NCBI GenBank assembly: GCA_005408345.1
Contig: SEMN01000045.1
Coordinates: forward strand, 1,667,001 to 1,731,000
Direction: 5' to 3'
DNA length: 64,000 bases
DNA from: Macquaria australasica
Taxonomy: Eukaryota > Chordata > Actinopteri > Centrarchiformes > Percichthyidae
Shown here: positions 12,128 to 26,500 of the stretch, piece after piece
Position numbering within the stretch: the first letter of the stretch is position 1
Layout: the number at the start of each line of letters is the position of its first letter
Notes under the pieces: model-generated
Told to the model about the DNA's origin: nothing
Database searches by the model: none
The model's input: only the letters and a program-made list of their open reading frames with translations
Position numbers and translations under genes: made by a program

Positions 12128-15100
12128 GAAGAAGAAGAAGAAGAAGGTGACAAAGAGAATGAGGAGCATATATTGCACTATGTCTTTATATTTACTGTTT
12201 GAAATAGGTCAAGGTCAGAATTTAGGCAGGACAAGGGATTTGTTAAGGATTTTATGTGCTATATAGTACAGGGGAAACCTCTTATAGTGATCACGTCTGT
12301 CTGAGTCAAATTGATCATTATAAGCGGATGATTGTTATAACTACTTTTTTTTTTTAAATGTCTTTATTTCTCTTGCAGATTACCATCTAATTGACATTTG
12401 TATATTTATTACATGAATATAAAGTAATGAAACGAACAGCTTTGTTATTTACTGAATTCATGAATGACTCCTTCAAAATACAGTACAGCTGTTTCAAACG
12501 CTTTTCAAATGATTGTACAAATGAACTGATTGTACTTAGCTCAGTACTTACTGAGGAACACCATCTCGTTGGCTCGTTTTTGGCAGTTTGTCATAAGCTT
12601 CCAGGAGACGATGAATGAACACTGTAAGCGGACTACTTGATTACTATAAATGAAAAATGATTCTGTCCCAAGCTTTTTGATCACTATAAGTGGTTGATCA
12701 CTGCGTTGTAATGCAGTGTAAATAAAAAAAAATATGACAAAATTCATTGACTTGTTCCTGATTGACAGGTCTTTATTTTTGGTCCTAATAATAATATTAA
12801 TAATAATAATGATAATCCTACCTTTCTCACAATACAAAATAACTTTATGAACAAGCTACAGTGTAGACAATAACTAAATGTTAATTATGCATATACACAT
12901 TCCTGACTCAGTAGGAAGTGTGTGAGGCTTTCATTAAGTCATGTAAATTAGCCACGTCATCAACATCTTTCCAGTAATGAACAGTGCTTCACTGTGTGAA
13001 TAAGAAGCCCAACAACACAACACCAGTGTTCACAGGAAATACAGTGAGAATTTCTCATCTAAATCTATACTTGACATGGTCTACGGGCGAATGCACAAAC
13101 GTGGAGGCACAAAAGTTTAGTTTAACTTAACCTAGTTTAAGTTGTAGCTGGGCCAGCCGGTGAAGCTACATTTACCTACTTTGTATCCTGGGTAGCTTCG
13201 TCTATTATACTGCATCGTATTTTATGAGCAGACTACATGTTTTGTACATAAAATAGAAATCTGCAGAGTGACAATTAGTGTAAAATGCAGCAGAGTAAAA
13301 AGTACACTATTCCCTCTGAAATGTAGTGGAATACAAGTATAAAGTAGTATAAAAAAAGGAAATACTCAAGTTAAGCACCTCAAAATTGTAAGTACAGTAA
13401 TTAAAAGTACAGTACTTGAGTAAATATACTTCATTTCTTTCCACCACTGGCCTCATTAAAAGTAACATAGTACAACAAGTATACACAGCAAGTAACCTGC
13501 AGTCAGCCTGTTTAATCTATAGCTTAATGCACCACATAGAAAAGCTCGAAAAGCTCTGTTTTAAGCTTTGATTAAAATTTGAATTTGGGAATGTATAATT
13601 TGGTCAAAATAACATTACATTTAGCTGACACTTTTATCCAAATCGATTTACACTGCAGTGCATTTCAACCAGCTGCAAGAATCATGCAAGTACATCAGCT
13701 TCATCAAATATGTTGAACTGCTTCAAGTGTTACATTTAGAGACAATAACGCCTGGGCCACACCCAACTACCTGTGTTCCTATCTAGCCCTGTCTTTCTAC
13801 AAGGAGTCTGCCTTTGATAATGGCCATCAATAACAGAAGGTTTCATTATAAATTTCATTTATTTTAACTTTAGACAGAAAATGGTTAAGAGATGTGTGCT
13901 CAGTTGTAACTGGAGAGTTAGATTTTTTTTTCATGTTTGTGACAGGGTGATTTGGGGTAATCTGGGAGATTTTTTGCAATTTTGACTCCTGCGACTTATT
14001 CCGATATTTATAGAACACATTAGATCAACGCATTAGGCCTTTCTGAAATCCCTAAGATGTTTTCTAATGGCACCAGAAGAAATAATGTAGATATCATACC
14101 CAGAGGAGAAATGTCACACCTATTAGTGTTCTTTGTGACAAAAATAAAATATTCTGCCTGAATTTGATCATCTGGCACAGGTGACTTTGTAATCTGGGAC
14201 ACTTGCAAAAAGCCTAAATCACCTATGCATTAAATAAAAAGCATTATGAAAAAATGACAAGGACAGAAAGCTGAATAAGAAAATGTATATTATTCATAGA
14301 AATTGCATTAATTAATATAAACATTAAAAAAATTGTTCATAAAGAGCTCAATAAAGAAGATATCAGGAAAATACTGTCTATCTACACAGGATTAAAGGAT
14401 CTACCATGTTAATTCATTTAAGTTTATTTAAAACATTCTATTAAATTGTATAACATTTTAAAAAACAACTAAAATTTGGCTGGTGCTAACTTTGTTTGTA
14501 GTAAAGGACAACGGCAGCTGGAATAAAGTAAGAGATACATACTTTCAGAACTTACCATCTTGTTCTGTGGTTTCACTCGCTTTTCTTCAAGCCCTCTCCT
14601 TTTTTGTTCTGTCCAGTAAAGACACTGAATCGTAGAGCGTTTGTCTTTGCATTGACTTCGTATGTAATCGCACCGCACGAAAAATGTGCTTCGACTTTAG
14701 ACTTATAAACTTTAAATAACTATGTATGCAACTTCAGGAAGTCCCTAAATATATATTTCCACCATTTAAAGAACTTAAATGACTGTCTGAGCTTACCCAA
14801 AGCATGCTGTCCCACATACTCAATCATATTTGATAAAGTGGGACAACTAAAATATGTTGGGAAAGAAAACTAAACACATTTTCAAAACTTTAATGCATAT
14901 TTTGTTGCTTGAATAGATCACAAACATGATTTGGTAACAATTAAGATTATTATTTATGACAGATTTGTATCCTTAACATTCATCTAGTCAGAATCCTGTG
15001 TCACTGACCTTGAGCTTCCTGATTGACAAGTGCCCTGCCTGTTTCCCTGACAACAACCCCATGAAGTCATGTGATTTCAGCCACATAACATCAATGCTAA

Positions 15101-15410
15101 ACCTAAAGTCCTGTTGACTAGATTTTGTTTGGAAAATAAATACACTGGAGCTTAGGTGTCCCAAATTACCTGAATTCACCTTAATGAAACTGAAAGGTGC
15201 AGCTGGCATTACATGTCAATATGAATATCACCTGATCATTTTCACTGTCTATTTTGGCAGAGAGCCACGCGCATCACATGGAAAAAATAGGCCACACTCT
15301 GAATCTCTAGATGAGCTGATGAGAAAGCTGTAGATGAGAAAGGGTTTGTTTGTTTTGTTTGTTTCATGGACCAAGGTGCAGTCTGAACTGATGAGTTTTC
15401 AGTCTGCAAC
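12128..15410. other. Intergenic DNA between the two CXorf38-type genes
   Basis: The first 600 bases are probably the 3' untranslated region of cxorf38 (signal near 12721). Positions 13200-13455 hold a dispersed repeat with words such as CCCTCTGAAATGTAGT, AAAGTACAGTACTTGAG and TTTCCACCACTGG. A second copy lies at 32160-32535. Positions 13605-13770 resemble the fish repeat with CTGACACTTTTATCC and a GATTTACACTGCAGTGCATT segment. No coding exon is supportable in the rest. Confidence 0.55.
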
Positions 15411-15423
15411 GGAAGTAACAACT

Positions 15424-16954
15424 TTTTGTTTTTGTTTTTATTGAAATAGAAATTTTACAGTATATGGCAAGCAATACATTAACAGAAGTAGGCTCTTTAA
15501 AACAAACGGAGCACACGATGTGAACAGTTAAAATCTAATAAAAGACAAGAAGGGAAAAAAACAGCAAAATAAAATAGCTAAGGGGTCTCTTCTTATAATT
15601 GTAAGGCATCAATAATGTTCAATAGTTTTTTGCTGTTTTCTTTTCCATATACTTTAGTGATTTATAGTACAGTGCTAGTTCTTTCATAAAAACAACCAAT
15701 AGGGGTTGTGTCTTAAAACATTTACATTTATGGATAAAGAATTTACCTAAAATAAATAAAGTATTCAATAGAAGTTCAGTTTTCTTATCCTCCATTACAA
15801 TCCCAAATGTAATATCTTTTCTGCTAAAATGGGAGAGAGAAACGATTTTTGATTCTAGCCAATCATACATATCACACCAGAAAGTATTGCTATAAAGACA
15901 GAAGAAAAATAAGTGATCCGTAGTTTCTATTTCTTCATCACAGAAAATAGTTATTGTGATCAAACCTTTGTCTAAGGAGTTCTCCTGAAGGATGTATATC
16001 ATTAAATACTTTAAAGTGAAGCTCTTTTGGAGGTAAAGGTAGGTTTAAGAAGTTAATGCATAATTTCTTTAAGGTAGGTCAACAAAAGGTATGAGAAGCT
16101 GAGTTCCTGCTGAACTGCATAGGGTATAAAATATTTGGAAAGAGACCACGGATCACTTTATTTGGCAGAATTTTATTTGAGAAATCATGTCCATCAATCA
16201 TCAATGAAGGGGGATGGAGGGAGGCAACCATATGAGGTAGTGCATTTTTAGCCATCAAAATAAAATAAAAGAAGTCTGTATGCTATTAATAATCTTATAT
16301 TGTTTACGGTTGCACTGGAAATTACATTTTTTACAGAATACCTCAAAATGTAAGATATTGCCAGATTCATCTAATAATTGAGTGATGGACCAAATATTTT
16401 TCTCCATCCAGTCACTGAAAAATAAAGACCTATTTCTGAAAAGAATGAATCTGCACTTCCACATGGGAACATCGTGCGGTGTGAAACGTAAGAGAAAATT
16501 AATACCACCAATGTTTTTTAAAAATTTCCCTGGGAACACAAAACCAAAAGCTGTTTTTATTTACTAGAAAGGATCTCAACCATTTGATCTTTAAGGTTCC
16601 AGTTATACAGTCAAAGTCAAAGGCCTGCAGACCACCATCTTCATAATCCTTTACCATGGTTGCTTTCTTTAAATAATGACATTTTCTTTTCCAAATGTAG
16701 TCAAAGTTTAACTTGTTGATGGTCTTTACCACTTTGTTAGATATGGAAAGAGAATAAGCTGGATAGATGCATCTTGACAGACTTTTCATCTTTGTTATAT
16801 AAATGCGACCAAAAAGAGAAAGATCTCTATTTAACCACCTGCCTAACCTTGATTTGCATTCATCCAATTTGTTCCATATATTCAAAGTTTCACTTAATAT
16901 AGCATCCTATGTAATATGCACACCTAAGTATTTGACCGTAGTTTAATGGGGATA
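15424..16954 (-). mobile_element. 5'-truncated LINE (non-LTR retrotransposon) with target duplication
   Basis: A minus-strand reverse-transcriptase C-terminal region is readable in broken frames. 16499-16885 reads like RWLNRDLSLFGRIYITK and continues with DYIWKRKCHYLKK; 15619-16002 carries a CDEEIETTDHLFFFC segment of the type found near the end of L1-like ORF2 proteins. The copy is interrupted by frame breaks and lacks the 5' part, so it is dead. Its 3' end (low coordinate) has an AATAAA followed by an A-rich tail on the minus strand. GGAAGTAACAACT occurs immediately on both sides, at 15411-15423 and 16955-16967, an apparent 13-base target-site duplication. L1/Tx1 clade placement is tentative. 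Confidence 0.88.
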
Positions 16955-17218
16955 GGAAGTAACAACTAAAGTAATCAAATTAAACGGAGAGCAGTAAGAA
17001 GTCCTGCCATACTCTATGAAACCATACAAGACATTATTCCACACTATTTCATCTTGCATCATGACCCATGTGATACATTTCACCTTCCTGATTGGCCGAG
17101 GCGGTAAAATCCCGTCTTCCTCTGACAAAACTTTTGGCTATTATTTGGAAAAGTACAGTTCGAAGTCCGACTGAAGGACAAATAACGGTGCAGCTTGTTA
17201 GGTTAGTGTTGCGTCAGC

Positions 17219-20200
17219 ATGGATACCTTTCTGAGATTTGATAGAGACGAAAACCACAAGAACTGGTTGAAAGCCATTGTAGTTTTGAGGAGTCTTCAGG
17301 AACTGCTGGAGCGTTTTACTGATCGACAGATTGACATTTTCCACCGAGAACTGCGCATGGAATGCGGCCCGTCTTTGTGTGTCAAAACATGTGATTTTAA
17401 AAACTGGAATCCACGGCCGAACCAGGTATGGACTTAAATATGACCATTGTGCATATATGAGGGTTTAAACAGAACAGTGAAAAGACGGCATTGCTGCTGT
17501 TTCCAAATCCGTGTAATCCTACCTTCATCTCAGAAAATGAAGAACGAGGCTTTTTTTAATAAAAGGATATTGTAGGAGCCAAAATGTGTATTTAGCCTGT
17601 GTTGTTTATTATTTGTTTAGGCTGCATGCGTTCTTTTGGTTACTCTCACTTCCGATAACTGGCACTTGGGTGCAGAGCCGGTGGTCGCCTTGGGCGCCCT
17701 GTTAGAATATATATATATTCTAAAATATCGCCAGTGAAAATAAATAAAAATGTGCCGATGGGCGCCCTTCCTCATTTTCCTTGCGTGCAGCAACAAATAA
17801 ACAAATACAGAAAGAAATACACTTTGCACCCGGCAGCTGCTTACTGTTTCACTGCCTGTGGCTGGCCTGCTGGCCTGGCTGCACTTGTCCTCTGCCGTGC
17901 GCCATGCGCACTGACAGGCGCATCTGTAGACAGCCAAAATCCCTGACTAATGAGCAGGGGTCAAGAGGAACATATGTGTTTCCTTGAAAGAATCAAGATA
18001 AACTAAAGTAAACTATTCAGCTCATAATGAAAAGGCCCAAGCCTTCAGGTTTTCAAGTAAGAAAACGTAGGAAAGAGGAAAAGAAAGCCAAATATAAAGG
18101 TATTTTGTCTTAACATTAAAATGTGTGTAGACATTTAATGTACGTTAGTAGTTAAATAGCAATAACGCTAATGCTAATGATGCTATGATAGCTGCTAGAC
18201 TCTCAGATACAGATTGAAGGATATGTAAATAAATCTGAATGGAAAGCCAGTAGAAATCCTACCAAATCCTGTTCCTAATCCAAATCCTAATCGCGCCTAG
18301 GGCACCAAAATGGCTGGGGCCGACCCTGCTTGGGTGTGGTTTCACGTCATTTTCCTGTTTACTTGGATGGTGGGATGTAGACAGAGAGGGTGAGTGGGGC
18401 TCTGATATTTTCTGTTGACCGTTACATTTTTTTGTACAATTATACAACTTTGCTTAAACATCATAAAACTCATCCGGATCTCAGTATGTTTTTGTATAAG
18501 CGCGTCACAGTGAAGAGCCTGCTCTCAGGGGACATTTTTTTCTGCGAGTCTAGTCGCTACAGATATCAAAGCATTTTCTGACACGAAATGTAATTTATAG
18601 AAAAAGGCTCGACCTTCAGTTTTTTTCATTCGTAGGCCTTAATTTCATTTTGCTTGATAAGGAAACGCTCTGTCGAACAACCGCTACAAGACTGACTGTC
18701 CAGCCTATGAACAACACAGAAGAAGTGCAACGCAACAGTGGTCAAACTTAACAACGGTCCCTTACTGATTATTTGGTTGTCAACTGAAAATCGCCCCAAT
18801 TCTGCATTTTGTAGTTTGGAAACTGGATTTTTCGTGTTTGACAACACAGAATTCTATTTTGAGGACAAAACTAAATGAAATTACTAATTCATTTATTTTA
18901 CAAAGATATTTTAATAGAAAATAATCGCAGTTTTGGCAATAACCCAGTGACTCCAAATCTTATTACTACACTGAATAAATAAGACACACCTTTGATGGAT
19001 TTTAGTGCTTCTTCACTAAAATGTATCACTAAAAGTTTAACTGTAAGTTTGATGAATGTGTCTACTACTTTACTGAAAGGTTCTTAGGATATGTGCACTG
19101 GAGGTTTCAAGTTTCCTCATCACACGTGTGTAAATAAAAAAAATAAAAATGCATACTGGAGCATGATTGGCTCCCAAACTAGCTGTGATGTCACAGAATC
19201 GTCCTCATACACACACACGTTAACCCCCCCCCCCCCCCAAAAAAAAAGGTGAATCAGACCGATTATAGAAAAAATGTTGCTCTTCTGAGGCTTAAGCCCA
19301 TTGATTTGGTTTTACAGTTACATTTTTACTCTTATTACTGAGTTTGAGTTGATCTGAAGGTTACTTCCTGGCGAGGAGTATTTAACTCTGTGCTAGACAT
19401 GCGAGATTCACTACAAATCCAAATAAGGTCATTCCTCACCCAGCTGAAGATGTGTGGAGATTGGATTCTAAACAATAAACTATGCTTACTTAAGTTAACG
19501 TAAGTCACGTTGTATGTTACTTCACATCATATTTAGTGCATATCTCAGAGACAAAGAGGAGACAGTATATCGGTGTGGAGTCTGGGGCATAACGCCATCT
19601 ATCTCCAATGACCTTGGTCTCCTGGGGGATGGAGCCAGCCTTATCAGGACAGCTGCACCCTGACCAGTTATCCTTGGAGACAGAGAGCTGAACTACTGCT
19701 CTGAATGAGACAGGATATGAAGTAATGCAAATGACCAGAATGTGACCTGGGGAACCCCTGTGTCCTATTACCTTTAACCTAAAGAAGGAAAATTCCTTCA
19801 CACCTTCCATCATGAAAAATTAAATATACATTAATGTATATTTATTATGATGGACAACTAGTAATACTTTGGTAGTATTGTAAAAGTCACACTAAACATA
19901 TTTTATCAATATGTATTTCTAAAGATATGTTCCACTTATCAACATAAAGTGTGATTTCAATTGAAGCTTTCCTTAACGAATTTCTGCATTTCTGCTGTGT
20001 AATTACAACTTCTGGGTCCGTCACATGATGCACACTGGCCCCAAGATACTTTTTCCCAAAGACTTACATTGTGAAAGAGACGTCTGTAAATCAGCGGTTA
20101 ATTTTTTTTGACGTACAACAACTAGCCAGTATGAACACTTAAATAGTCCATTTAAATCATGATGTCCTAAAAGTAAAATGTAAAATGCATAAATAGTCGA

Positions 20201-23200
20201 ATCCAGAGTTATAGAGTCACTGCCATTTATGTGAGTGAGCCTGAGACGGAGCGGTTGGGAAGTGGGACTAAAGGAAAAGCTATGGGCTCTATGGGCCGCA
20301 CAACATGGAAGCTATGTGGAAGATCCGAGTAATTTTATAGCCAGGAAGTCGAACTTTTTTGGCTTCATGCGCCACTGAGCAGCTTTCATAGGAATGAATT
20401 CAATTCAGTTTTATTTATATAGTGCCATATCATAACAAAGTTATCTCAGGGCACTTTTTCGAATAGAGCAGGTCTAGACCGACTCTTTATATTTACAGAG
20501 ACCCAACAGTTCCCACCATGAGCAAGCACTATGCGACAGTGGCAAGGAAAAACTCCCTTTTAACAGGTAGAAACCTCGAGCAGAACCAGGCTCAAGGTGG
20601 GCGGTCATCTGCCTCGACCGGTTGGGTTGAAGGGGGAGGGGGGGAGCGGGAGAGAGAGAGCAGGAGGAAAGAGAACATACAACAACAACAGGGCCCCGCC
20701 TCTGACACTGTATCCAGTTCTCTTTATACATCCATGTGTACAGCTCATAGACTGTACAGTATATAAAGATGGACGACATGACAGCTCCCCAAAAGTGAAG
20801 CCAAAACATCTGGATCGACCCCTGGTGGCTGGCTGCAGCATAGGTCATAAACCCCGCCCCCTCCATGTTAGTGGATGGGACATGGGCCAAACTGAAAAGT
20901 CATAGTACACGTCAAACACATTTTTCCCAAAGACGGTTTTTGTCATTTTAGGTAGTTCTTATCACGCTGATGTTTGTTCAAGTGTTCATTTTTCTGATAA
21001 GTTTGGTTTTAATTAGTTATTTGATGCTATGAAAACGGGGCGTCGCGTCATGATTGACAACTGTGAGTGTGCTCGCGATTGGTTCAGGTGGGTGTACAGG
21101 CGGGAACTCGATACATCGGCTCCACCTCGGATCACTACTGTGCAGACTCTGGCTCCAAATGACGTCAGCAGCGCAAGATGGCAGCTCCCGTATCCGGAAT
21201 GTTTTGGCTTCATTTTTGTACAGTGGGAGGAAGTGGAGACGTGTCGTCCATTTTTATATACAGTCTATGGTACAGCTTGTTTTCATATTTTCTGCCCCCT
21301 AGTGTCCAAAAACCAAGCTTCACAAAACAACTAGACACTCAACAAGTGTTCCTCGTGCTCTGATTGTATCTTACCTTAAACTTTACCAAAATAAGCACTT
21401 AAATAACATCCCTTTTCCTCCCCATGATTTATCATAACAGTGTGGTTTCCTCAGAGCCCCCTAAGCCCTAAAAGATTTTTTTTTTGTAGGTTCCTATTTT
21501 GAACTGGGATTTTAATTTTATACCACTGATTGCAGATTCCTTCTTTGAACTGTGAGGTGTGTTCTCGTTGGAGAGATGTGATACGGTCCTACCACACCAG
21601 TCAGTGTGGAAAGGTGATGTGGTTGAACAGTGAACCCCACCTGTGGTCCCAAAATAAATGGGAAGTGGCTAAGGTAAGCACTTATTCTTTGAGCTGTGCT
21701 GTTGTTTTTTTTAATGTAAAGTTGGTTTGGTCTGATTGTTTGGCAGGGGTCACTCTAATGATACCTCGTTCTGTTTTCAGGTGTACATGACAGGCGGACA
21801 TAAGAACCATAGATCAGTTGGTGACTTTGACATTGCTGCGCTTCTGTCCCTCATGACTCAATGCAAGCACTTCAAGAGGTTTGAGCTTGGTGATTTGTGT
21901 TCACAGGTAAATGCTTATTTGTACACACACATACAGTACATAAAAAGTACATATAATTAACCTTCACATAGAAATATACAAATGTTGTGGGATGTCTCAA
22001 TCTCTCTTTGCTCTCTTATGTTGTCATGTGACATTAAGAGCGTGAAATATCAGTGCGGCAGCGCAGGACTTGCTGTCAACTCTGCTTAACAGGAAGCATT
22101 TATGAGCTGTGATTTTATATTTGTTTAGTTGTCTGACAAAATAAACAGGAAAATATGTCAATTAGAATGACCTAGTTGTGAGTTTGGGTGCATTGAAACC
22201 CAATGTAGCCAATTCTCGAATCCCATCCCTACCTTCACTACCATCTATAAGGAATCTGTCTTTCTTTAACCAACCCCTGTGCGCAGGTTGCCAATGTCCG
22301 AAACAATACCATGCATTCTGCAAGTTTCCAGCTGAAACGAGAGGATTTGCACAATTACCTTGAGCGAATCAGAGCTCTGGGGGAGGTGCTGGCAAAACAC
22401 GATTCTGAGTTCGCAAGTCTGTCTGGAGACATCGATGAGGTGTGTGTTTTCCCATTTCTCTCCTGTACTGTGTATTTCTAATTTATAAGAATTATGCAAA
22501 AACATATAATAATAAGTTACCCAAATGAGATAAAGTACAGCTGAGGGTGATGGAAATGTCATTAGTATAGCAGGTGTTTGGTCAAAAACAATGTGTTGGA
22601 TAAATAAATATTTTTACCCGATGATGGTGTTAGATGAAAAGTTAAGGGATCACCAAAATTATAGCAGTTCTTCCTGAGGGGGACCTGAATGTGTGCACCA
22701 AATTTCATCCATCAATTCATCCAATATTTGTCAACATATTTCACTCAAAAACCACAAATGTCAACCTCATGGTGGCGCAAGAGGAAAAGTCAGGGGATCA
22801 ACAAAAGGTCCCTGGGGACCATGAATGTCTGTTGAGATATTTCATTCTGGTGGACTGACTAGCAAGGATATACAGTATATAGAGTATTAAAAGACCTGTC
22901 AGTTGATTTGAAAGATTTTCAGAGATTTTGTCAGTGGGATGACCCACTTGGAGTCCAAATTGTTCCTTTGAACTTCCATCCAGAACCTGAGTGGAATAAG
23001 AAGACTTATACTATGCTTTGTACCACTCTGTTTTCAGATTAGGAACCTTGACTTTAGACTGATCTTGCCTGACAACATGGCAGCAGAAGAAATTCAGGCT
23101 CAGCATGGAAAAGAACTGGAGGATACACTTTTCGTAAGACACGGAACACACTTATAAAATTCACTCTTTTCAAACATGCTTTCTTTTTAACCATGCTACT

Positions 23201-23462
23201 TTTATATGTATGTTTCATTTACATCTTAGACTGCTGTTAAGTTTGAGAATGAAAACCAGGACTTCTTTGGGAGCAAGACGGAGAAGCTGAAACAACTCCT
23301 TTCTGAGTGTGAAAAGAAAATGCAGACTCGTTGCAGGAGGCAGGAGGAAATGATTGCTCAACGTGACAAAGACCTATTGAATATGCATTATGTAAGATAC
23401 ACAAGTTCCACATTTGTATTCAAAATACTTTTTCTACTATGGCTTCTTTTCAGCAATGCTTA

Positions 23463-23529
<67 letters not shown>

Positions 23530-26500
23530 GTTATTGCATGCAGTGCCAAAATGGAGCTAAAAGGGGAGTGAATAATGGACTTTATTATTTTTAAAACTGG
23601 GCCCTATTTTTACAAATTTTGGGGTCAAAATGACTAATACTCACTAAAAGTTTTTGAATTGGTCCAGTAGATGGCCTCCGCCAGCATCCGCGAATGGGCT
23701 GCAGTGGCTGCAACGTAATCCTTTGGGGCAATTGCGCCCGTGAAAAGTCCATCCACTAAAAGTGCTTGTTTTTGCCACTGACAGGCTCAGACTGTTATTC
23801 TAAGTGTCTGACTAAATTATAGAAAGGATCCCTACAGAGTAAGATACTTTTTGTTTAACCAGAAACAGAAAGTCTCGCTCTGAAATCTCACAAGAGGTTG
23901 AGTTGTTGCAGGAAGACGAAAGGATTGTAAAATGTGTAAAAATTGGGCCCAGGTTTAAAAATACTGGAGTTTCCCTTTAACATCCACCAGGTGGCCAGAA
24001 ACACAACTCCAACTGTATTCTTTTCCTATTTTTTAGATTTTTTTATATTACCCAACATAAACAATCTACATCATGTACACTCCCAATCATCATACACATA
24101 TTGTGGCCAGGCACTCTCTGTGTTTAACGTATCTGTGTGTTTGTGTATGTGTGTTAATGCATTGTGCTCTTCAACCTTAGGCTGCTGCACAGAAGGACGC
24201 CGATCATTCACGTACCAGGATGGAGCTGAAGAGGCTGGAGAGAAAGATGGCTGAGCAAGAACAGGAGATGAGAGAGATGCATTGGGTAAGACATATTTAA
24301 AGGATCGGTTCACATTTTTTCAAGTCTGTTTTAGAACAATACTCACATACCCATATGTGAGATTCTTAAATCTCAAACACCAATGCAGCCTGTCCCCTCC
24401 TCATCCACACATTTGAAAATCATCCAAAGTGGGTGGGGTGTCAGGGGGCACGGCTTGTCTCAGCTAGCTCAGTAGCACCACCAGTTAGCTTGCTAACACT
24501 ACAAAGAGTGCTAGACCCACCTTTCACCATTTGGGGTTTGTAAACATTTTTTGCTCACTTTAGTCACAAAGTTTGGTACCACGTCAAGAAATGATGTTTA
24601 AAACAGCTAAAATCAATATTTTTATATTAACAATGGATCACATGACTACGATTAGTGTAAGGGGTTGCTTGTAGTGACTAACCTACAGTCACCACCCAAC
24701 TTAACAGTTTCCTTCAGTTCTACAGAGCGTTTCAGCGTCTTTCAGCTAGTTGTTTTGGTTTTACAGCCCACAACTTGACTGTTTTGGTTCTCATTGCTCT
24801 CAGTTTTCAGCAGCAGGCAGCTGCATTTAGCAAAAAAAGCTCTAAAATCCCACTGTGCACTACCTTTGCTGCACCAAACAGCAGACAAACAAAGCTAACA
24901 AAGCAGCTAAAGATCCAGATGTTTCCCTCAGGAGTTGCTAGAGACCAAAAACTGAGCTAAAAAAGGAGTGAATAATGGACTTAACATCCACCAGGTGGCC
25001 AGAAACACAACTCCAACTGAATTCTTTTCTTTTTAGATTTTTTAAAAATATTTCCCAATATATACAATCTACATCATGTACACTCCCAATCATCATACAC
25101 ATATTGTGGCCAGGCACTCTCTGTGTTTAACGTATCTGTGTGTTTGTGTATGTGTGTTAACGCATTGTGCTCTTCAACCTTAGGCTGCTGCACAGAAGGA
25201 CGCCAAACATTCACGTACCAGGATGGAGCTGAAGAGGCTGGAGAAAAAGATGGCTGAGCAAGAACAGGAGATGAGAGAGATGCATTGGGTAAGACATATT
25301 TAAAGGATCGGTTCACATTTTTTCAAGTCTGTTTTAGAACAATTCTCACATACCCATATGTGAGATTCTTAAATCTCAAACACTAATGCAGCCTGTCCCC
25401 TCCTCATCCACACATTTGAAAATCTGACTAACCTACAGTCATCACCCAACTTAACAGTTTCCTTCAGTTCTACAGAGCGTTTCAGCGTCTTTCAGCTAGT
25501 TGTTTTGGTTTTACAGCCCACAACTTGACTGTTTTGGTTCTCATTGCTCTCAGTTTTCAGCAGCAGGCAGCTGCATTTAGCAAAAAAAGCTCTAAAATCC
25601 CACTGTGCACTACCTTTGCTGCACCAAACAGCAGACAAACAAAGCTAACAAAGCAGCTAAAGATCCAGATGTTTCCCTCAGGAGTTGCTAGAGACCAAAA
25701 ACTGAGCTAAAAAAGGAGTGAATAATGGACTTAACATCCACCAGGTGGCCAGAAACACAACTCCAACTGAATTCTTTTCTTTTTAGATTTTTTAAAAATA
25801 TTTCCCAATATATACAATCTACATCATGTACACTCCCAATCATCATACACATATTGTGGCCAGGCACTCTCATTGTTTAACGTATCTGTGCGTTTGTGTA
25901 TGTGTGTTAATGCATTGTGCTCTTCAACCTTAGGCTGCTGCACAGAAGGACGCCGATCATTCATGTACCAGGATGGAGCTGAAGAGGCTGGAGAGAAAGA
26001 TGGCTGAGCAAGAACAGGAGATGAGAGAGATGCATTGGGTAAGACATATTTAAAGGATCGGTTCACATTTTTTCAAGTCTCTCTTCCTTCTGTAAATAAT
26101 GGGGGACAAGGTCTACAGTCCTTGTTAGGTGTCCAAATGAATTCCAAGTTCCACCTGCCGCCTATATAAGGCCTCAGCAGTCTGAGTTCAAATCAAACGG
26201 CCATCATCCAAACTTAGTCTTTTTGTTGTATGAAATTCCCAACCATGTTCATTTTGTGTGCGCGTGTCTATTACATACCAGGCATTAAGAGTATGCATTT
26301 TGCAGTATGTATGTATTGTATGTATACTTATTATTTGTAAAAATACTTATAAAATGACTTTTCCTCAAATCATTCTAACTGTGTGTGTGTGTGTGTATGT
26401 GTGTGTGTGTGTGTGTGTCTGTTCATGGTTACCTCTCAGCTGGAAAATGGTCGTAGAGGTCATGCGCAGGTCACCAGCATGGATGTGATCCCCAAGACAC

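Noticed and set aside
20474..21334. Frames of 80-138 codons on both strands
   Set aside because: They lie entirely in an interspersed repeat and a hAT MITE that recur elsewhere in the window.
24071..26066. Three near-identical 80-codon minus-strand frames
   Set aside because: They are antisense shadows of the triplicated plus-strand exon, whose splice sites and phase identify the real strand.
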